Positions 1 through 7,580 of a stretch of DNA of 64,000 nt are shown here, in pieces. The notes under the pieces were generated by a model. The model did not search any database. It was not told the DNA's origin and was given only the letters and a program-made list of their open reading frames with translations. This stretch comes from Diaminobutyricimonas aerilata (GTDB taxonomy: Bacteria; Actinomycetota; Actinomycetes; Actinomycetales; Microbacteriaceae), in contig NZ_PGFF01000001.1 of NCBI RefSeq assembly GCF_002797715.1, positions 496,001 through 560,000 on the forward strand. The letters are read 5' to 3'. Every line of letters begins with the position of its first letter. The first letter of the stretch is position 1. The translations under genes and the position numbers were made by a program.

Positions 1-443
1 AGATCAAGAACGGCCAGCGCAAGCTCGTCAACCGCGTGCGCATCCCCGGCTACGTGCTCGTGCGCATGGACCTCAACGAGGACAGCTGGTCGGTCGTGCG
101 TCACACCCCGGGCGTCACCGGCTTCGTGGGCAACTCGCACAACCCGACGCCGCTGCGTTTCGAGGAGGCTTTCAACATGCTGAAGAGCCTCGTGCAGGTC
201 ACGGAGGCCCCGAGCAAGGCCGCCGGCGGCGCGAAGGGCTCGGCCACCCAGGCCCGCGTCATCCCCGCCGAGGTCGACTTCGAGATCGGCGAGACCATCA
301 CGATCAAGGAGGGCTCGTTCGCGGGTCTTCCCGGCACGATCAGCGAGATCAAGCCGGAGAGCGGCAAGCTCACCGTGCTGGTCTCGCTCTTCGAGCGCGA
401 GACCCCGGTCGAGCTCAGCTTCGACCAGGTGACCAAGCTCTGA
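1..443 (+). CDS. nusG: Transcription termination/antitermination protein NusG (5' truncated)
   Basis: This is the C-terminal part of NusG; the gene starts before the window and the frame is open from base 3. NusG binds RNA polymerase and couples it to Rho or to the ribosome. The visible part holds the end of the NGN domain, with the segment [17 protein letters not shown] and the following [12 protein letters not shown], a variable alanine/lysine-rich linker, and the KOW domain ([18 protein letters not shown]) at the C-terminus, ending in a natural stop. rplK follows after 128 bases, the usual order in bacteria. The identification rests on the two conserved domains and the neighbourhood. A GTG at base 36 is an internal codon, not the start. 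Confidence 0.95.
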   Translation, partial: IKNGQRKLVNRVRIPGYVLVRMDLNEDSWSVVRHTPGVTGFVGNSHNPTPLRFEEAFNMLKSLVQVTEAPSKAAGGAKGSATQARVIPAEVDFEIGETITIKEGSFAGLPGTISEIKPESGKLTVLVSLFERETPVELSFDQVTKL

Positions 444-473
444 CCACAGTCTGACGGGGCTCCGCCCCCGCCG

Positions 474-522
474 GCGTCGGATCCCGGTCCGACGCGCACC
501 GCCCCCCGGAACGGCCGGGGGC
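474..522 (+). other. nusG-rplK intergenic hairpins
   Basis: Two GC-rich inverted repeats lie in the 128-base gap. The first pairs 474-481 with 488-495 (eight perfect pairs, six-base loop). The second pairs 503-509 with 515-521 (CCCCCGG with CCGGGGG). No T-run follows either. They could be a weak terminator or attenuator between nusG and rplK, or part of the L11 leader; I cannot decide which. Confidence 0.4.
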
Positions 523-571
523 GCGGGAGAGCGACCGCCAGGTCGCTCGCTACCGAACAAAGGAAAAACCA

Positions 572-1000
572 ATGGCACCCAAGAAGAAGGTCACGGGGCT
601 CATCAAGCTCCAGATCAACGCCGGCGCCGCGAACCCCGCGCCGCCCATCGGGCCCGCGCTGGGTCAGCACGGCGTCAACATCATGGAGTTCTGCAAGGCG
701 TACAACGCGGCGACCGAGTCGCAGCGCGGCAACGTCATCCCGGTCGAGATCACCGTGTACGAGGACCGCTCGTTCACGTTCATCCTGAAGACCCCGCCGG
801 CCGCCGAGCTCATCAAGAAGGCCGCCGGAGTCGCCAAGGGCTCCGCGACGCCGCACACCGCCAAGGTGGGTGTGCTGTCCAAGGAGTCGCTCCGTCAGAT
901 CGCCGAGCAGAAGCAGGCCGACCTGAACGCGAACGACATCGAGGCCGCCGAGAAGATCATCGCCGGCACCGCGCGCAGCATGGGCATCACCGTCGGCTGA
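572..1000 (+). CDS. rplK: 50S ribosomal protein L11
   Basis: L11 is a 142-residue protein, the usual length. It binds the GTPase-associated region of 23S rRNA and contacts elongation factors and RelA. The N-terminal domain shows the conserved proline-rich stretch [30 protein letters not shown], here residues 15-45, and the C-terminal domain shows [10 protein letters not shown] and the end [11 protein letters not shown]. The ATG is preceded by AAAGGAAAAACC, a good ribosome binding site. The gene lies between nusG and rplA as in most bacteria. Confidence is high because the whole sequence follows the family. Confidence 0.98.
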   Translation: MAPKKKVTGLIKLQINAGAANPAPPIGPALGQHGVNIMEFCKAYNAATESQRGNVIPVEITVYEDRSFTFILKTPPAAELIKKAAGVAKGSATPHTAKVGVLSKESLRQIAEQKQADLNANDIEAAEKIIAGTARSMGITVG

Positions 1001-1138
1001 CGCCGGCCCCACATCCACACATCGACGACGACGGGACAACCCCGTCGGCACCGGATGCGGGCGTGCCGCCCGATGACCGGTGCGAGTGGGAGAGCCAGCC
1101 AGGCTCACATCACCACGACCTCACACAGGAGAAGACTC

Positions 1139-1828
1139 ATGGCACAGAAGTCCAAGGCCTACCGGGCCGCAGCCGAGAAGATCGAACCGGGCCGGTTCTA
1201 CAGCACCACCGAGGCGGTCGACCTCGCCCGCGAGACCGGGTCGAAGAAGTTCGACTCGACCGTCGAGGTCGCGCTCAAGCTCGGCGTCGACCCGCGTAAG
1301 GCCGACCAGATGGTGCGCGGCACCGTCATCCTGCCCCACGGCACCGGCAAGACCGCCCGCGTGATCGTGTTCGCGACCGGCGCGGCGGCCGAGGCCGCCA
1401 TCGCCGCGGGTGCGGACGAGGTCGGCGGCGCCGAGCTCATCGAGAAGGTCGCCGGCGGGTACACCTCGTTCGACGCGGCCGTGTCGACGCCCGAGCTCAT
1501 GGGCCAGGTCGGTCGACTGGGTAAGGTGCTCGGCCCCCGCGGCCTCATGCCGAACCCCAAGACCGGCACCGTGACCCCGGACGTCGCGAAGGCCGTGAAC
1601 GACATCAAGGGCGGAAAGATCGAGTTCCGCGTCGACAAGCACGCCAACGTGCACTTCGTCGTCGGCAAGACCGGGTTCTCGCCCGAGCAGCTCAACGAGA
1701 ACCTCAAGACCGCGCTCGACGAGATCCAGCGCGTGAAGCCCTCGAGCTCGAAGGGCCGCTACATCCAGAAGGGTGCGGTGTCGACCACGTTCGGCCCCGG
1801 CATCCCGCTGGACGTCAACGCGCTCTAA
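1139..1828 (+). CDS. rplA: 50S ribosomal protein L1
   Basis: L1 (229 residues) forms the mobile L1 stalk of the large subunit and in many bacteria represses its own operon by binding its mRNA. The family signature [20 protein letters not shown] is at about residues 122-141, and the end [16 protein letters not shown] is typical. The frame is open upstream to 1055, but the start at 1139 is chosen because it follows ACACAGGAGAAG and gives the family N-terminus MAQKSKAYR. It is co-oriented with rplK (138-base gap) and is followed by a strong hairpin terminator. rplJ, which usually follows, is about 23.7 kb away. Confidence 0.98.
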   Translation: MAQKSKAYRAAAEKIEPGRFYSTTEAVDLARETGSKKFDSTVEVALKLGVDPRKADQMVRGTVILPHGTGKTARVIVFATGAAAEAAIAAGADEVGGAELIEKVAGGYTSFDAAVSTPELMGQVGRLGKVLGPRGLMPNPKTGTVTPDVAKAVNDIKGGKIEFRVDKHANVHFVVGKTGFSPEQLNENLKTALDEIQRVKPSSSKGRYIQKGAVSTTFGPGIPLDVNAL

Positions 1829-1841
1829 GCAGTCCCCGCAC

Positions 1842-1871
1842 GAAGGCCCGCTGTTCCCGCAGCGGGCCTTC
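1842..1871 (+). terminator. Terminator after rplA
   Basis: GAAGGCCCGCTG (1842-1853) pairs perfectly with CAGCGGGCCTTC (1860-1871) around a six-base loop. The T-content downstream is poor (GTCGTCTCC), as is common in actinobacteria. It ends the rplK-rplA unit 14 bases after the stop. Confidence 0.8.
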
Positions 1872-1890
1872 GTCGTCTCCGGAGGTTCCC

Positions 1891-2421
1891 ATGATCGACA
1901 TCCGCGCCGCAGTGGCGGGGGATGCCCGCGCGCTCGCCGCCGTCGCCGCCGCGACCTTCCCGCTCGCGTGCCCGCCCGGCACATCGGACGAGGCGATCGC
2001 CGCGTTCATCGCCGAGCATCTCAGCGAGCAGCGCTTCGAGGAGTACCTCGCGGACCCGCAGCGCGACCTGCTCATTGCGGAACTCGACGGCGCGCCGGCC
2101 GGCTACACGATGCTCGTCGCGGGCGATCCGACGGATGCGCATGTCGCCGCCGCCGTGACGGTGCGCCCCACGGTGGAACTGAGCAAGTGCTACGTGCTCG
2201 CCGACCACCACGGGCAAGGCGTCGCCGGCGAGCTCATCGAACGCAGCATCGAGGCTGCGGTCGCCCGCGGTGCCCGCAGCATCTGGCTCGGCGTCAACCA
2301 GCACAACGCACGGGCGAACGCGTTCTACGGCAAGCACGGGTTCGAGGTCGCCGGCACCAAACACTTCATGGTCGGCGACGAACGCCACGACGACTTCGTG
2401 CGGGTGCGGCCGCTCGACTGA
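1891..2421 (+). CDS. GNAT family N-acetyltransferase
   Basis: This 176-residue protein is a GCN5-related N-acetyltransferase, transferring acetyl from acetyl-CoA to an amine; the substrate is unknown. The acetyl-CoA binding segment (motif A) reads LADHHGQGVAGELIERSIEAA at about residues 102-122, a variant of the usual R/Q-x-x-G-x-G/A. It is followed by SIWLGVNQHNARANAFYGKHGFEVAGTK, the standard motif B with the Asn and Tyr/Phe residues of the family. The start follows TCCGGAGGTTCCC. It stands alone between the rplA terminator and a convergent oxidoreductase gene, with only 3 bases between the two stops. Confidence 0.85.
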   Translation: MIDIRAAVAGDARALAAVAAATFPLACPPGTSDEAIAAFIAEHLSEQRFEEYLADPQRDLLIAELDGAPAGYTMLVAGDPTDAHVAAAVTVRPTVELSKCYVLADHHGQGVAGELIERSIEAAVARGARSIWLGVNQHNARANAFYGKHGFEVAGTKHFMVGDERHDDFVRVRPLD

Positions 2422-2424
2422 GGG

Positions 2425-3381
2425 TCAGCCGTCGCTGACTTTGAGCACGATCTTGCCCCGCGTGTGCCCCTGCTCGATCGCCGTGTGCGCCGCCGCCGCG
2501 TCGGCGAGGTCGAAGACCCGGTCCACGTAGACGCGCACGTCGCCCGATTGCAGCAGGCGCGAGATCACGGCGAGCGTCGCGCCGTCGGGCGCGACCTTGT
2601 ACGTCGTGCCGCGCAGACCCGCCTCGGCGACCTCGGTGGCGAAGCCCGGCCAGCTGCCGGTCGGCGCGTTCACGATGAGGCCTCCCGGGCGCAGTGTGCG
2701 CAGCGACCGGCGGCCGGTCTCGTCGTGCACGTTGCCGACGAGGTCGATCACGACATCCAGGTCGCCCACCTCGTCTTCGAAGCGGGTGGCCGTGTAGTCG
2801 ATCGTCCGGTTCGCGCCGAGCTCCCGCAGCCACGCGACCTTGGCGGTCGAGCCGGTCGCGATGACGTGCGCCCCGAAGTACCGGGCGAACTGCACCGCGA
2901 AGTGGCCGACACCTCCGGAGGCGGCGTGGATGAGCATCCGCTGCCCCTCGTGCGCCTTCGCGACCTCGACGACCATGCCCCACGCGGTGAGCGCCGCGAG
3001 CGGCACGGCCGCCGCCTCGACGTGGCTCAGCGTGGTGGGCTTGCGGGTCAGGCTGAGGCTCGACACCGCGACGTACTCGGCATAGGTGCCACCGACGCGG
3101 GGGACCGTCGTCATGCCGTACACCTCGGTGCCGGGTTGGTACGGATGCGCTTCGTACGGCGCCTCGACGACGATGCCGCTGAAGTCGTTGCCGAGCACGG
3201 CGGGGAAGTGGTCGATCGCGGCGGAGACCCCTCGTCCGGCGCGCGTCTTGGCGTCGATCGGGTTCACCCCGGCCGCCACCACCTTCACGAGGAATTCGGC
3301 GTTCACCCGCACCGGCGACGCGACGTCGGCGACCGAGAGCACCTCCGGTCCTCCGAGCTGGTCCATCACGACTGCGCGCAT
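2425..3381 (-). CDS. Zinc-independent quinone oxidoreductase / medium-chain NADP-dependent alcohol dehydrogenase-like protein
   Basis: This 318-residue protein belongs to the quinone oxidoreductase branch of the MDR superfamily (QOR-like), which reduces quinones or enones with NADPH. The GroES-like domain has GVNPIDAKTRAGRG and LGNDFSGIVVE near the N-terminus. The Rossmann fold has AASGGVGHFAVQFARYFGAHVIATGS at about residues 153-178. The catalytic zinc ligands of alcohol dehydrogenases are absent. The ATG at 3381 follows AAAGGGAGCC; the frame is open further upstream but this gives the family N-terminus MRAVVMDQLGGPEVL. A CGACCG-TGTTT-CGGTCG inverted repeat lies upstream, in the gap with a divergent gene. 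The exact substrate is unknown. Confidence 0.88.
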   Translation of the reverse strand: MRAVVMDQLGGPEVLSVADVASPVRVNAEFLVKVVAAGVNPIDAKTRAGRGVSAAIDHFPAVLGNDFSGIVVEAPYEAHPYQPGTEVYGMTTVPRVGGTYAEYVAVSSLSLTRKPTTLSHVEAAAVPLAALTAWGMVVEVAKAHEGQRMLIHAASGGVGHFAVQFARYFGAHVIATGSTAKVAWLRELGANRTIDYTATRFEDEVGDLDVVIDLVGNVHDETGRRSLRTLRPGGLIVNAPTGSWPGFATEVAEAGLRGTTYKVAPDGATLAVISRLLQSGDVRVYVDRVFDLADAAAAHTAIEQGHTRGKIVLKVSDG

Positions 3382-3431
3382 GGCTCCCTTTCCGTCGTTG
3401 GCGTCACCACCATCCAACATCGCGAATGATT

Positions 3432-3448
3432 CGACCGTGTTTCGGTCG
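3432..3448. promoter_or_regulatory. Inverted repeat in divergent gap
   Basis: CGACCG (3432-3437) and CGGTCG (3443-3448) form a perfect 6-bp dyad with a 5-bp centre, between the quinone oxidoreductase gene and the DUF998 gene. Placement in a divergent promoter region suggests an operator, but no regulator gene is adjacent. Confidence 0.35.
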
Positions 3449-3508
3449 TGTCAAGCCCCGGGCAACACTGGCGTTCGCACCGCTCCAGGCCCCAGGATGT
3501 GGTCTGTG

Positions 3509-4309
3509 ATGCTGGTGTCGACGGGTGGGCGGATGCGCCCGGTCGCCGATGAGGCGGTCGCCTGGTTCGGCTCGCTGCTCGTGGCGGTCGCGCTCACCAT
3601 CATCTGGGTGGGCCGGCTCGGGGTCTCCCGCGACCTCTACGTGAGCGAGCTCGGCGCCGACGGCGAACCGACCGAGGCGTGGTTCGAGGCCGCGCTGCTG
3701 CTGCTCGTCGCGGGCGGCAGCGCCGTCGCCTGGACGGCCCGTCGCGTGCGCGCCACGGTGCCGCTGCTCGCCCTGTGGACCCCGGCGGTGTCGCTGTGGG
3801 TCGGGTGCGGCTTCTTCCTGCTCGCGTCGCAGGTGAACTGCACGAGCGGATGCCCGCTGCCGGTCGGCGACACCTTCACCTGGCGCGACTTCGTGCACAC
3901 CGTCGCGGCGGTGCTCGCCTTCGCCGCCGGGTGCGTGGCCATGCTGCAGGTGTCGTTCAGCGCGGTGCGGCGCCCCATGGTGCTCTTCTCCCGGGCGAGC
4001 GGACTCGCGGTCGCGGCGATCGCCGGTGTCGGGGGGCTGCTGTCGCTCGCGGAGTGGCAGACCGGTTTCGGCAGCCGGCTCGAACTCGCGGCGACCACCG
4101 TCGGCCTGATCTGGATGTGCGCCTTCGGCGTCGGTTCGGCGCTCAGCGCCCGTCGAGCGCTGTCGACACCCGATCTCGCAGCGCTGCCCGGTAGGCCGAC
4201 CAGTCCTCGTCGCGCGGCGGCACCGCCTCGAGCCGCGCGTGCGGAAGGTCGTGCTGCCAGCGTTCCGCGATCGAGAGCGGGTGCACCGGATCCCGCGGAG
4301 CCGCGATGA
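3509..4309 (+). CDS. DUF998 family integral membrane protein
   Basis: The protein has about six hydrophobic segments and the DUF998 hallmark RDLYVSELGADGEPTEAWFEAALLLLVAGG after the first segment, plus a loop CTSGCPLPVGDTFTWRDFVHT typical of the family. The function of DUF998 is not known. The start is uncertain: ATG at 3509 has AGGA about 11 bases upstream, while ATGs at 3497 and 3533 are also possible. After the last membrane segment, residues from about 212 onward are an alanine/arginine/proline-rich tail. This tail runs for 167 bases over the 3' end of the convergent hydrolase gene and looks like read-through of the antisense frame rather than conserved protein. Confidence 0.75.
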   Translation: MLVSTGGRMRPVADEAVAWFGSLLVAVALTIIWVGRLGVSRDLYVSELGADGEPTEAWFEAALLLLVAGGSAVAWTARRVRATVPLLALWTPAVSLWVGCGFFLLASQVNCTSGCPLPVGDTFTWRDFVHTVAAVLAFAAGCVAMLQVSFSAVRRPMVLFSRASGLAVAAIAGVGGLLSLAEWQTGFGSRLELAATTVGLIWMCAFGVGSALSARRALSTPDLAALPGRPTSPRRAAAPPRAARAEGRAASVPRSRAGAPDPAEPR

Positions 4310-4871
4310 TCGTCGTCGGCATCATGAGAAGGGCGAGTTCCGCCGCGTCGCGGTAGGCCCGATTCCGCGGCAGCTCGACCAGTCGGATGGCGCGCCGCAC
4401 GGCATCCGGGGCGCCGAACTGGGCGAGCAGGCCGCGAGCACCGCGCCGGGACTGCAGCTCGACCGCGTGGTACAGACCGCCGGCGCGGAACAGCGCCGCT
4501 CCGCGCACCGGACCGTACCGGGTGAGGAGTTCGCCGATCACCGGGAAGGGGCGCAGATTCGGCGGCAGCGGTTCGGTGGTGAATGACGGGCGCAGCAGCA
4601 CGAGACGCTCGACGCGCGCCGGGTCACGGAGTGCGAGGCGCAGGGCGACCGCCGCGCCGAGCGACTCGCCGACGAGGGACACCGGGCCGGGAGAGAGATC
4701 GCGTTCCACCTCCGCGGCGAGTGCGTCGAGGGTGAAGTCGGCCGGCCCGCCGATCGACGGATTCGCGCCGTGCGCGCGCAGATCCGGTGCGACGACATCC
4801 GTGCGCCCCTCGACGAGCGGGAGCATGTCGTCGCGACTGCCGCCGAGGCCGTGCAGCAGGACGACGGTCAC
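4143..4871 (-). CDS. Alpha/beta hydrolase
   Basis: This is a 242-residue alpha/beta-hydrolase. The N-terminus VTVVLLHGLGGSRDDMLPLV carries the oxyanion-hole HG motif. The nucleophile elbow is GESLGAAVALRLAL (Ser at about residue 81). A likely acid residue is in IIAAPRDPVHPLSIAERW, but the expected late catalytic His is not obvious near RLEAVPPRDEDW, where an Asp-Glu-Asp takes its place. The GTG start at 4871 overlaps the TGA of the upstream nuclease gene (GTGA), so the two are translationally coupled. The substrate is unknown. The gene's 3' end overlaps the convergent DUF998 frame. Confidence 0.8.
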   Translation of the reverse strand: MTVVLLHGLGGSRDDMLPLVEGRTDVVAPDLRAHGANPSIGGPADFTLDALAAEVERDLSPGPVSLVGESLGAAVALRLALRDPARVERLVLLRPSFTTEPLPPNLRPFPVIGELLTRYGPVRGAALFRAGGLYHAVELQSRRGARGLLAQFGAPDAVRRAIRLVELPRNRAYRDAAELALLMMPTTIIAAPRDPVHPLSIAERWQHDLPHARLEAVPPRDEDWSAYRAALRDRVSTALDGR

Positions 4872-5467
4872 GGACGCATGCCCGCGAGCACCTGGTCGGC
4901 CAGGTGCACGAGCATGTGGATCTCGTTCTCGTCGCGGTCGACCCACTTGCAGCGCGGCTCCGCGGCGACCGGCACGAAGTCGTCGTGCTGCTCCCACACC
5001 ACCAGGGTGCGTTCGGCGCCGAGCACGTACTGCTGCCAGAACACCTGCCGCAGGTAGCTGCGCGGGATGGTGCGCCAGCCGCGCACGGTCGTCTTGATCT
5101 CGCACAGCTCGACGGTCGTACCGGTGACCCGGATGCCGTCGGGGGTCGCGAGGTGCAGCTTGTTGCCGTGCGCGTGGTAGAGCGTCGCGCTCGGGGTGAT
5201 GCCGTGCTCCTTGTGCGCCCAGCGGGCGATCGCGGGCTCCCGCTCGCGCCCGTGGTCGGTGTACGCGTTGCCGCCGAAGGATCGTCCGGTGAGCTTCTCG
5301 AGCACGACCGACTTCACCGCGGCGGGGCTGGACAGCCGCGCCACATCCGTCGCCGTGACGCCTCGACTGCGTGCCCGCACCCACGCGACACGGTCGCTCA
5401 CGTGGGCGACGGCGCGGTGGCGGTGGTCGGGCAGCGGCTCGTCCCAGAGGGGGAGCATCGGCTGCAC
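4868..5467 (-). CDS. YqaJ-type PD-(D/E)xK nuclease-like protein
   Basis: This roughly 199-residue protein matches the YqaJ/lambda-exonuclease fold: GREREPAIARWAHKEHGI (the Glu that begins the core), then VELCEIKTT, the E-x-K catalytic signature, and YLRQVFWQQYVLGAERTLVVWE, the motif-III helix with Gln and Tyr. Such nucleases process double-stranded DNA ends, mostly in phages, but chromosomal copies exist in many actinobacteria. No phage recombinase (RecT/Beta) gene is adjacent. I chose GTG at 5467 because GGAGG lies about 10 bases upstream. The frame is open to 5611, and ATG at 5458 is another option. It is coupled to the downstream hydrolase. Confidence 0.72.
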   Translation of the reverse strand: MQPMLPLWDEPLPDHRHRAVAHVSDRVAWVRARSRGVTATDVARLSSPAAVKSVVLEKLTGRSFGGNAYTDHGREREPAIARWAHKEHGITPSATLYHAHGNKLHLATPDGIRVTGTTVELCEIKTTVRGWRTIPRSYLRQVFWQQYVLGAERTLVVWEQHDDFVPVAAEPRCKWVDRDENEIHMLVHLADQVLAGMRP

Positions 5468-5616
5468 GAGAGTCACCCCTCCATTGTGCGTCAGCCCGAC
5501 GACGCTCGCCGCCGCGACGCGGCCGCGCGGGGCCGGACCGGCCACCGTGCTCGACGTTCCATGGCGGTGCGGACGTCGCGACAGCGCTGGGCCCGCCACG
5601 ACGGATGTCAAGCACG

Positions 5617-5646
5617 CTTGTCAGATAGACAAGTTAGCTGTACTCT
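5617..5646 (+). promoter_or_regulatory. Promoter with inverted-repeat operator for the membrane protein/XRE pair
   Basis: CTTGTC (5617-5622) and GACAAG (5628-5633) form a perfect dyad with a 5-bp centre. The left half contains a -35-like TTGTCA (5619-5624). A -10-like TACTCT lies at 5641-5646 after a 16-bp spacer, six bases before the ATG at 5653, which predicts a leaderless mRNA. The operator sits between -35 and -10, the right place for repression by the XRE protein encoded in the same operon. Confidence 0.65.
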
Positions 5647-5652
5647 CCCTTC

Positions 5653-6051
5653 ATGACGAGCTTCAGTGTGCGGGAGTGGGTTGCGGTCGTGGCGGGCACG
5701 GTGGCGTTCTTCGCGGGGGCGACAGTCGCGGGGGTGTTGTACGCCATGGACGTTCTGTCCGCCTGGGCGGGGTGGGCGCTCGCGGTCGTCGCGATTGTGG
5801 GGCTGGTGCTGTTCGTGGTGACGACGGTGCGCGCGTTGCTGCGCGGGGACACGGAGGGTGTGGAGCGCCGGGACGCGGCTCGGGCATCGATGGTCGCGAT
5901 CCTGGTGATCGTGGTCAGCGGTTTCGCCTACTCGCTGCTGGAGGCCTTTGCCGGGCTGCCGCGGATGACGGCGGCGGTTCCCGCTGCCCTCGCCGGCCTC
6001 GTGTGGATGGTCGCGTTCAGCTGGGATCGTCTGACGGGCGACGAAGGTTGA
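5653..6051 (+). CDS. Small four-helix membrane protein, partner of an XRE regulator
   Basis: The 132-residue protein has four hydrophobic segments, at about residues 8-30, 38-60, 76-98 and 104-124, with a short basic/acidic loop RALLRGDTEGVERRDAARA in the middle. I recognise no enzymatic motif. Small membrane proteins of this layout (DUF2178-like) commonly precede a short XRE repressor, and here the stop overlaps the TTG of such a gene. The predicted promoter is leaderless. The role is unknown; the pair may form an autoregulated unit. Confidence 0.75.
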   Translation: MTSFSVREWVAVVAGTVAFFAGATVAGVLYAMDVLSAWAGWALAVVAIVGLVLFVVTTVRALLRGDTEGVERRDAARASMVAILVIVVSGFAYSLLEAFAGLPRMTAAVPAALAGLVWMVAFSWDRLTGDEG

Positions 6052-6272
6052 TCGCCAACCGCCTGCCGGTGCTGCGCGCCGAGCGTCGCTGGAGTCAGGC
6101 GGAGCTTGCGGATCGGATCAACGTCTCGCGCCAGACGGTCGTGTCGTTGGAGAGCGGCCGGTATGAGCCCACGCTGAAGATCGCGATGCGCCTCGCGGTG
6201 GTGTTCGGGCAGTCGATCGAGGAGATCTTCACTCCCGACCCGGCGGACATCGCGCGCGTCCGTACCGAGTGA
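6048..6272 (+). CDS. XRE/Cro-type helix-turn-helix regulator (YozG-like)
   Basis: This is a 74-residue single-domain HTH protein: IANRLPVLRAERRWSQAELADRINVSRQTVVSLESGRYEPTLKIAMRLAVVFGQSIEEIF. This is the classic XRE five-helix fold, with recognition helix VSRQTVVSLE at about residues 28-37. The TTG start at 6048 overlaps the TGA of the preceding gene (TTGA), and the weak GACGAAGG serves as ribosome binding site. It probably binds the CTTGTC-N5-GACAAG dyad in its own promoter at 5617-5633; this is inferred from position and symmetry. Confidence 0.85.
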   Translation: MIANRLPVLRAERRWSQAELADRINVSRQTVVSLESGRYEPTLKIAMRLAVVFGQSIEEIFTPDPADIARVRTE

Positions 6273-6281
6273 CGCGGCTCC

Positions 6282-7469
6282 CTAGGCCCCGACGAGAGAG
6301 TCGATGGATGCGGGGGAGAGGGCGTGGTGGATCGCCAGCACGCTCGCGCCGAGCAGAGCCGCCTTGTCGCCGGCCCGCGACTGCACGATCGAGAGGTGCT
6401 CCGTGGCGAGCGGCATCGAGCGGGTGTAGACGACCTCGCGCACGCCGGCGATGAGGTGCTCCCCGGCCTGCGACACGGATCCTCCGATGGCGATGACGGA
6501 GGGGTTGATGAGGCTCACGCACGTGGCGAGCACCTCGCCGAGGTCGCGGCCCGCCTGGCGCACCGCCTGGATCGCCTCGATGTTGCCGCGCCGCACCAGG
6601 TCGACGACCTCCTGCCCGGTCGACACCTGGAGCCCCGCGGCGCGCAGCGCCCGGGCGATCGCCGGACCCGACGCCATCGCCTCGAGGCAGCCACGGTTTC
6701 CGCACTGGCAGGGGATGCCTTCGCCGCGGGCGATCTGCACGTGACCGATGTCCCCCGCGATGCCGCGCGCGCCGCGCTGCAGCAGACCGCCGCTGATCAC
6801 TCCCGACCCGATGCCGGTCGCGACCTTGACGAACAGCAGGTGCTCCGTGTCCGGCCAGGCGAACTCGCGCTCGCCGAGGGCCATGATGTTGACGTCGTTG
6901 TCGACGAGCACAGGCACGTGGAGGTGCCGCTGAACGACCGCGGGCACGTCGACGCCGTCCCAGCCGGGCATGATCGGCGGGTTCGTCGGGCGCCCGGTGG
7001 CGTGCTCGACCGGACCGGGCAATCCGACCCCCACGGCGATGATGTCGCTGCGACTGCGGTCCACGGCGGCGAGCAGTTCGTCGGCGAGGCCGATCACCCG
7101 GCCCAGCACCGCATCCGGACCCTCGGCGATGGCGAGCCGCTCGGTGCGCGACGCGAGCAGCGTGCCGGTGAGGTCGCTCAGGCCGACCGTCGCGTGGCTC
7201 GCGCCGAGGTCGGCGGCGAGCACAACCCGCGCGCTCGCGTTGAGGGCGAACTGCGAGGGGGGGCGGCCCCCGGTCGACAGTGCGTCGCCGACGGGGGCGA
7301 TGAGGCCGAGCTGCATGAGCGTGTCGACGCGCAGCGCAACCGTGGAGCGGGCGAGGCCGGTGAGCGCGGCGAGCTCAGCGCGCGTGCGCGGGCGCCCGTC
7401 GCGGAGCAGCTGGAACAGCTCGCTCGCGCCCGACGGGCCGAGGGCGGAGCCCCGGCTGATGTCGACCAT
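6282..7469 (-). CDS. ROK family transcriptional regulator
   Basis: This 395-residue protein has an N-terminal winged helix (residues 10-75, SELFQLLRDGRPRTRAELAALTGLARSTVALRVDTLMQLGLI) fused to a ROK sugar-kinase-like domain. The zinc-binding signature CQCGNRGCLEAMASG is at about residues 247-261, and the ROK glycine motif VKVATGIGSGVISGG precedes it. Family members are repressors that release DNA on binding a sugar (XylR/NagC/Mlc type). It is divergent from the CUT2 transporter operon, with a 111-bp gap. The ATG at 7469 gives the standard N-terminus. It is the prime candidate regulator for the 31-bp element found at 7531 and 13317. Confidence 0.93.
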   Translation of the reverse strand: MVDISRGSALGPSGASELFQLLRDGRPRTRAELAALTGLARSTVALRVDTLMQLGLIAPVGDALSTGGRPPSQFALNASARVVLAADLGASHATVGLSDLTGTLLASRTERLAIAEGPDAVLGRVIGLADELLAAVDRSRSDIIAVGVGLPGPVEHATGRPTNPPIMPGWDGVDVPAVVQRHLHVPVLVDNDVNIMALGEREFAWPDTEHLLFVKVATGIGSGVISGGLLQRGARGIAGDIGHVQIARGEGIPCQCGNRGCLEAMASGPAIARALRAAGLQVSTGQEVVDLVRRGNIEAIQAVRQAGRDLGEVLATCVSLINPSVIAIGGSVSQAGEHLIAGVREVVYTRSMPLATEHLSIVQSRAGDKAALLGASVLAIHHALSPASIDSLVGA

Positions 7470-7530
7470 GGCAGAAGTAAAGCACGAGTATTTCGCGACG
7501 GGCAGGCCACTAAGTTCTTCTCGGCGCGAT

Positions 7531-7574
7531 ACTTTTGCGCGTCTATTGACCGAAGTCGCCCGACGCGCTACAAA
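7531..7574 (+). promoter_or_regulatory. CUT2 operon promoter with conserved 31-bp element (copy A)
   Basis: TTGACC (7546-7551), a 17-bp spacer and TACAAA (7569-7574) make a near-consensus promoter. Six bases separate the -10 from the ATG at 7581, so the mRNA is predicted leaderless. The segment 7531-7561 begins ACTTTTGCG and contains GAAGTCG; 23-24 of its 31 bases recur without gaps at 13317-13347. It overlaps the -35 box, a repressor-like position. Confidence 0.7.
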
Positions 7575-7580
7575 GAGCCC

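Noticed and set aside
3086-3508. N-terminal extension of the DUF998 gene
   Set aside because: This part is antisense to the quinone oxidoreductase and unrelated to DUF998 proteins.
4868-5467. Prophage remnant around the YqaJ-like gene
   Set aside because: No integrase, structural or lysis gene and no composition change nearby.
6324-7580. Rightward open frame upstream of the RbsA-like gene
   Set aside because: The frame is open by composition across the antisense of the ROK gene. Family N-terminus and promoter place the start at 7581.
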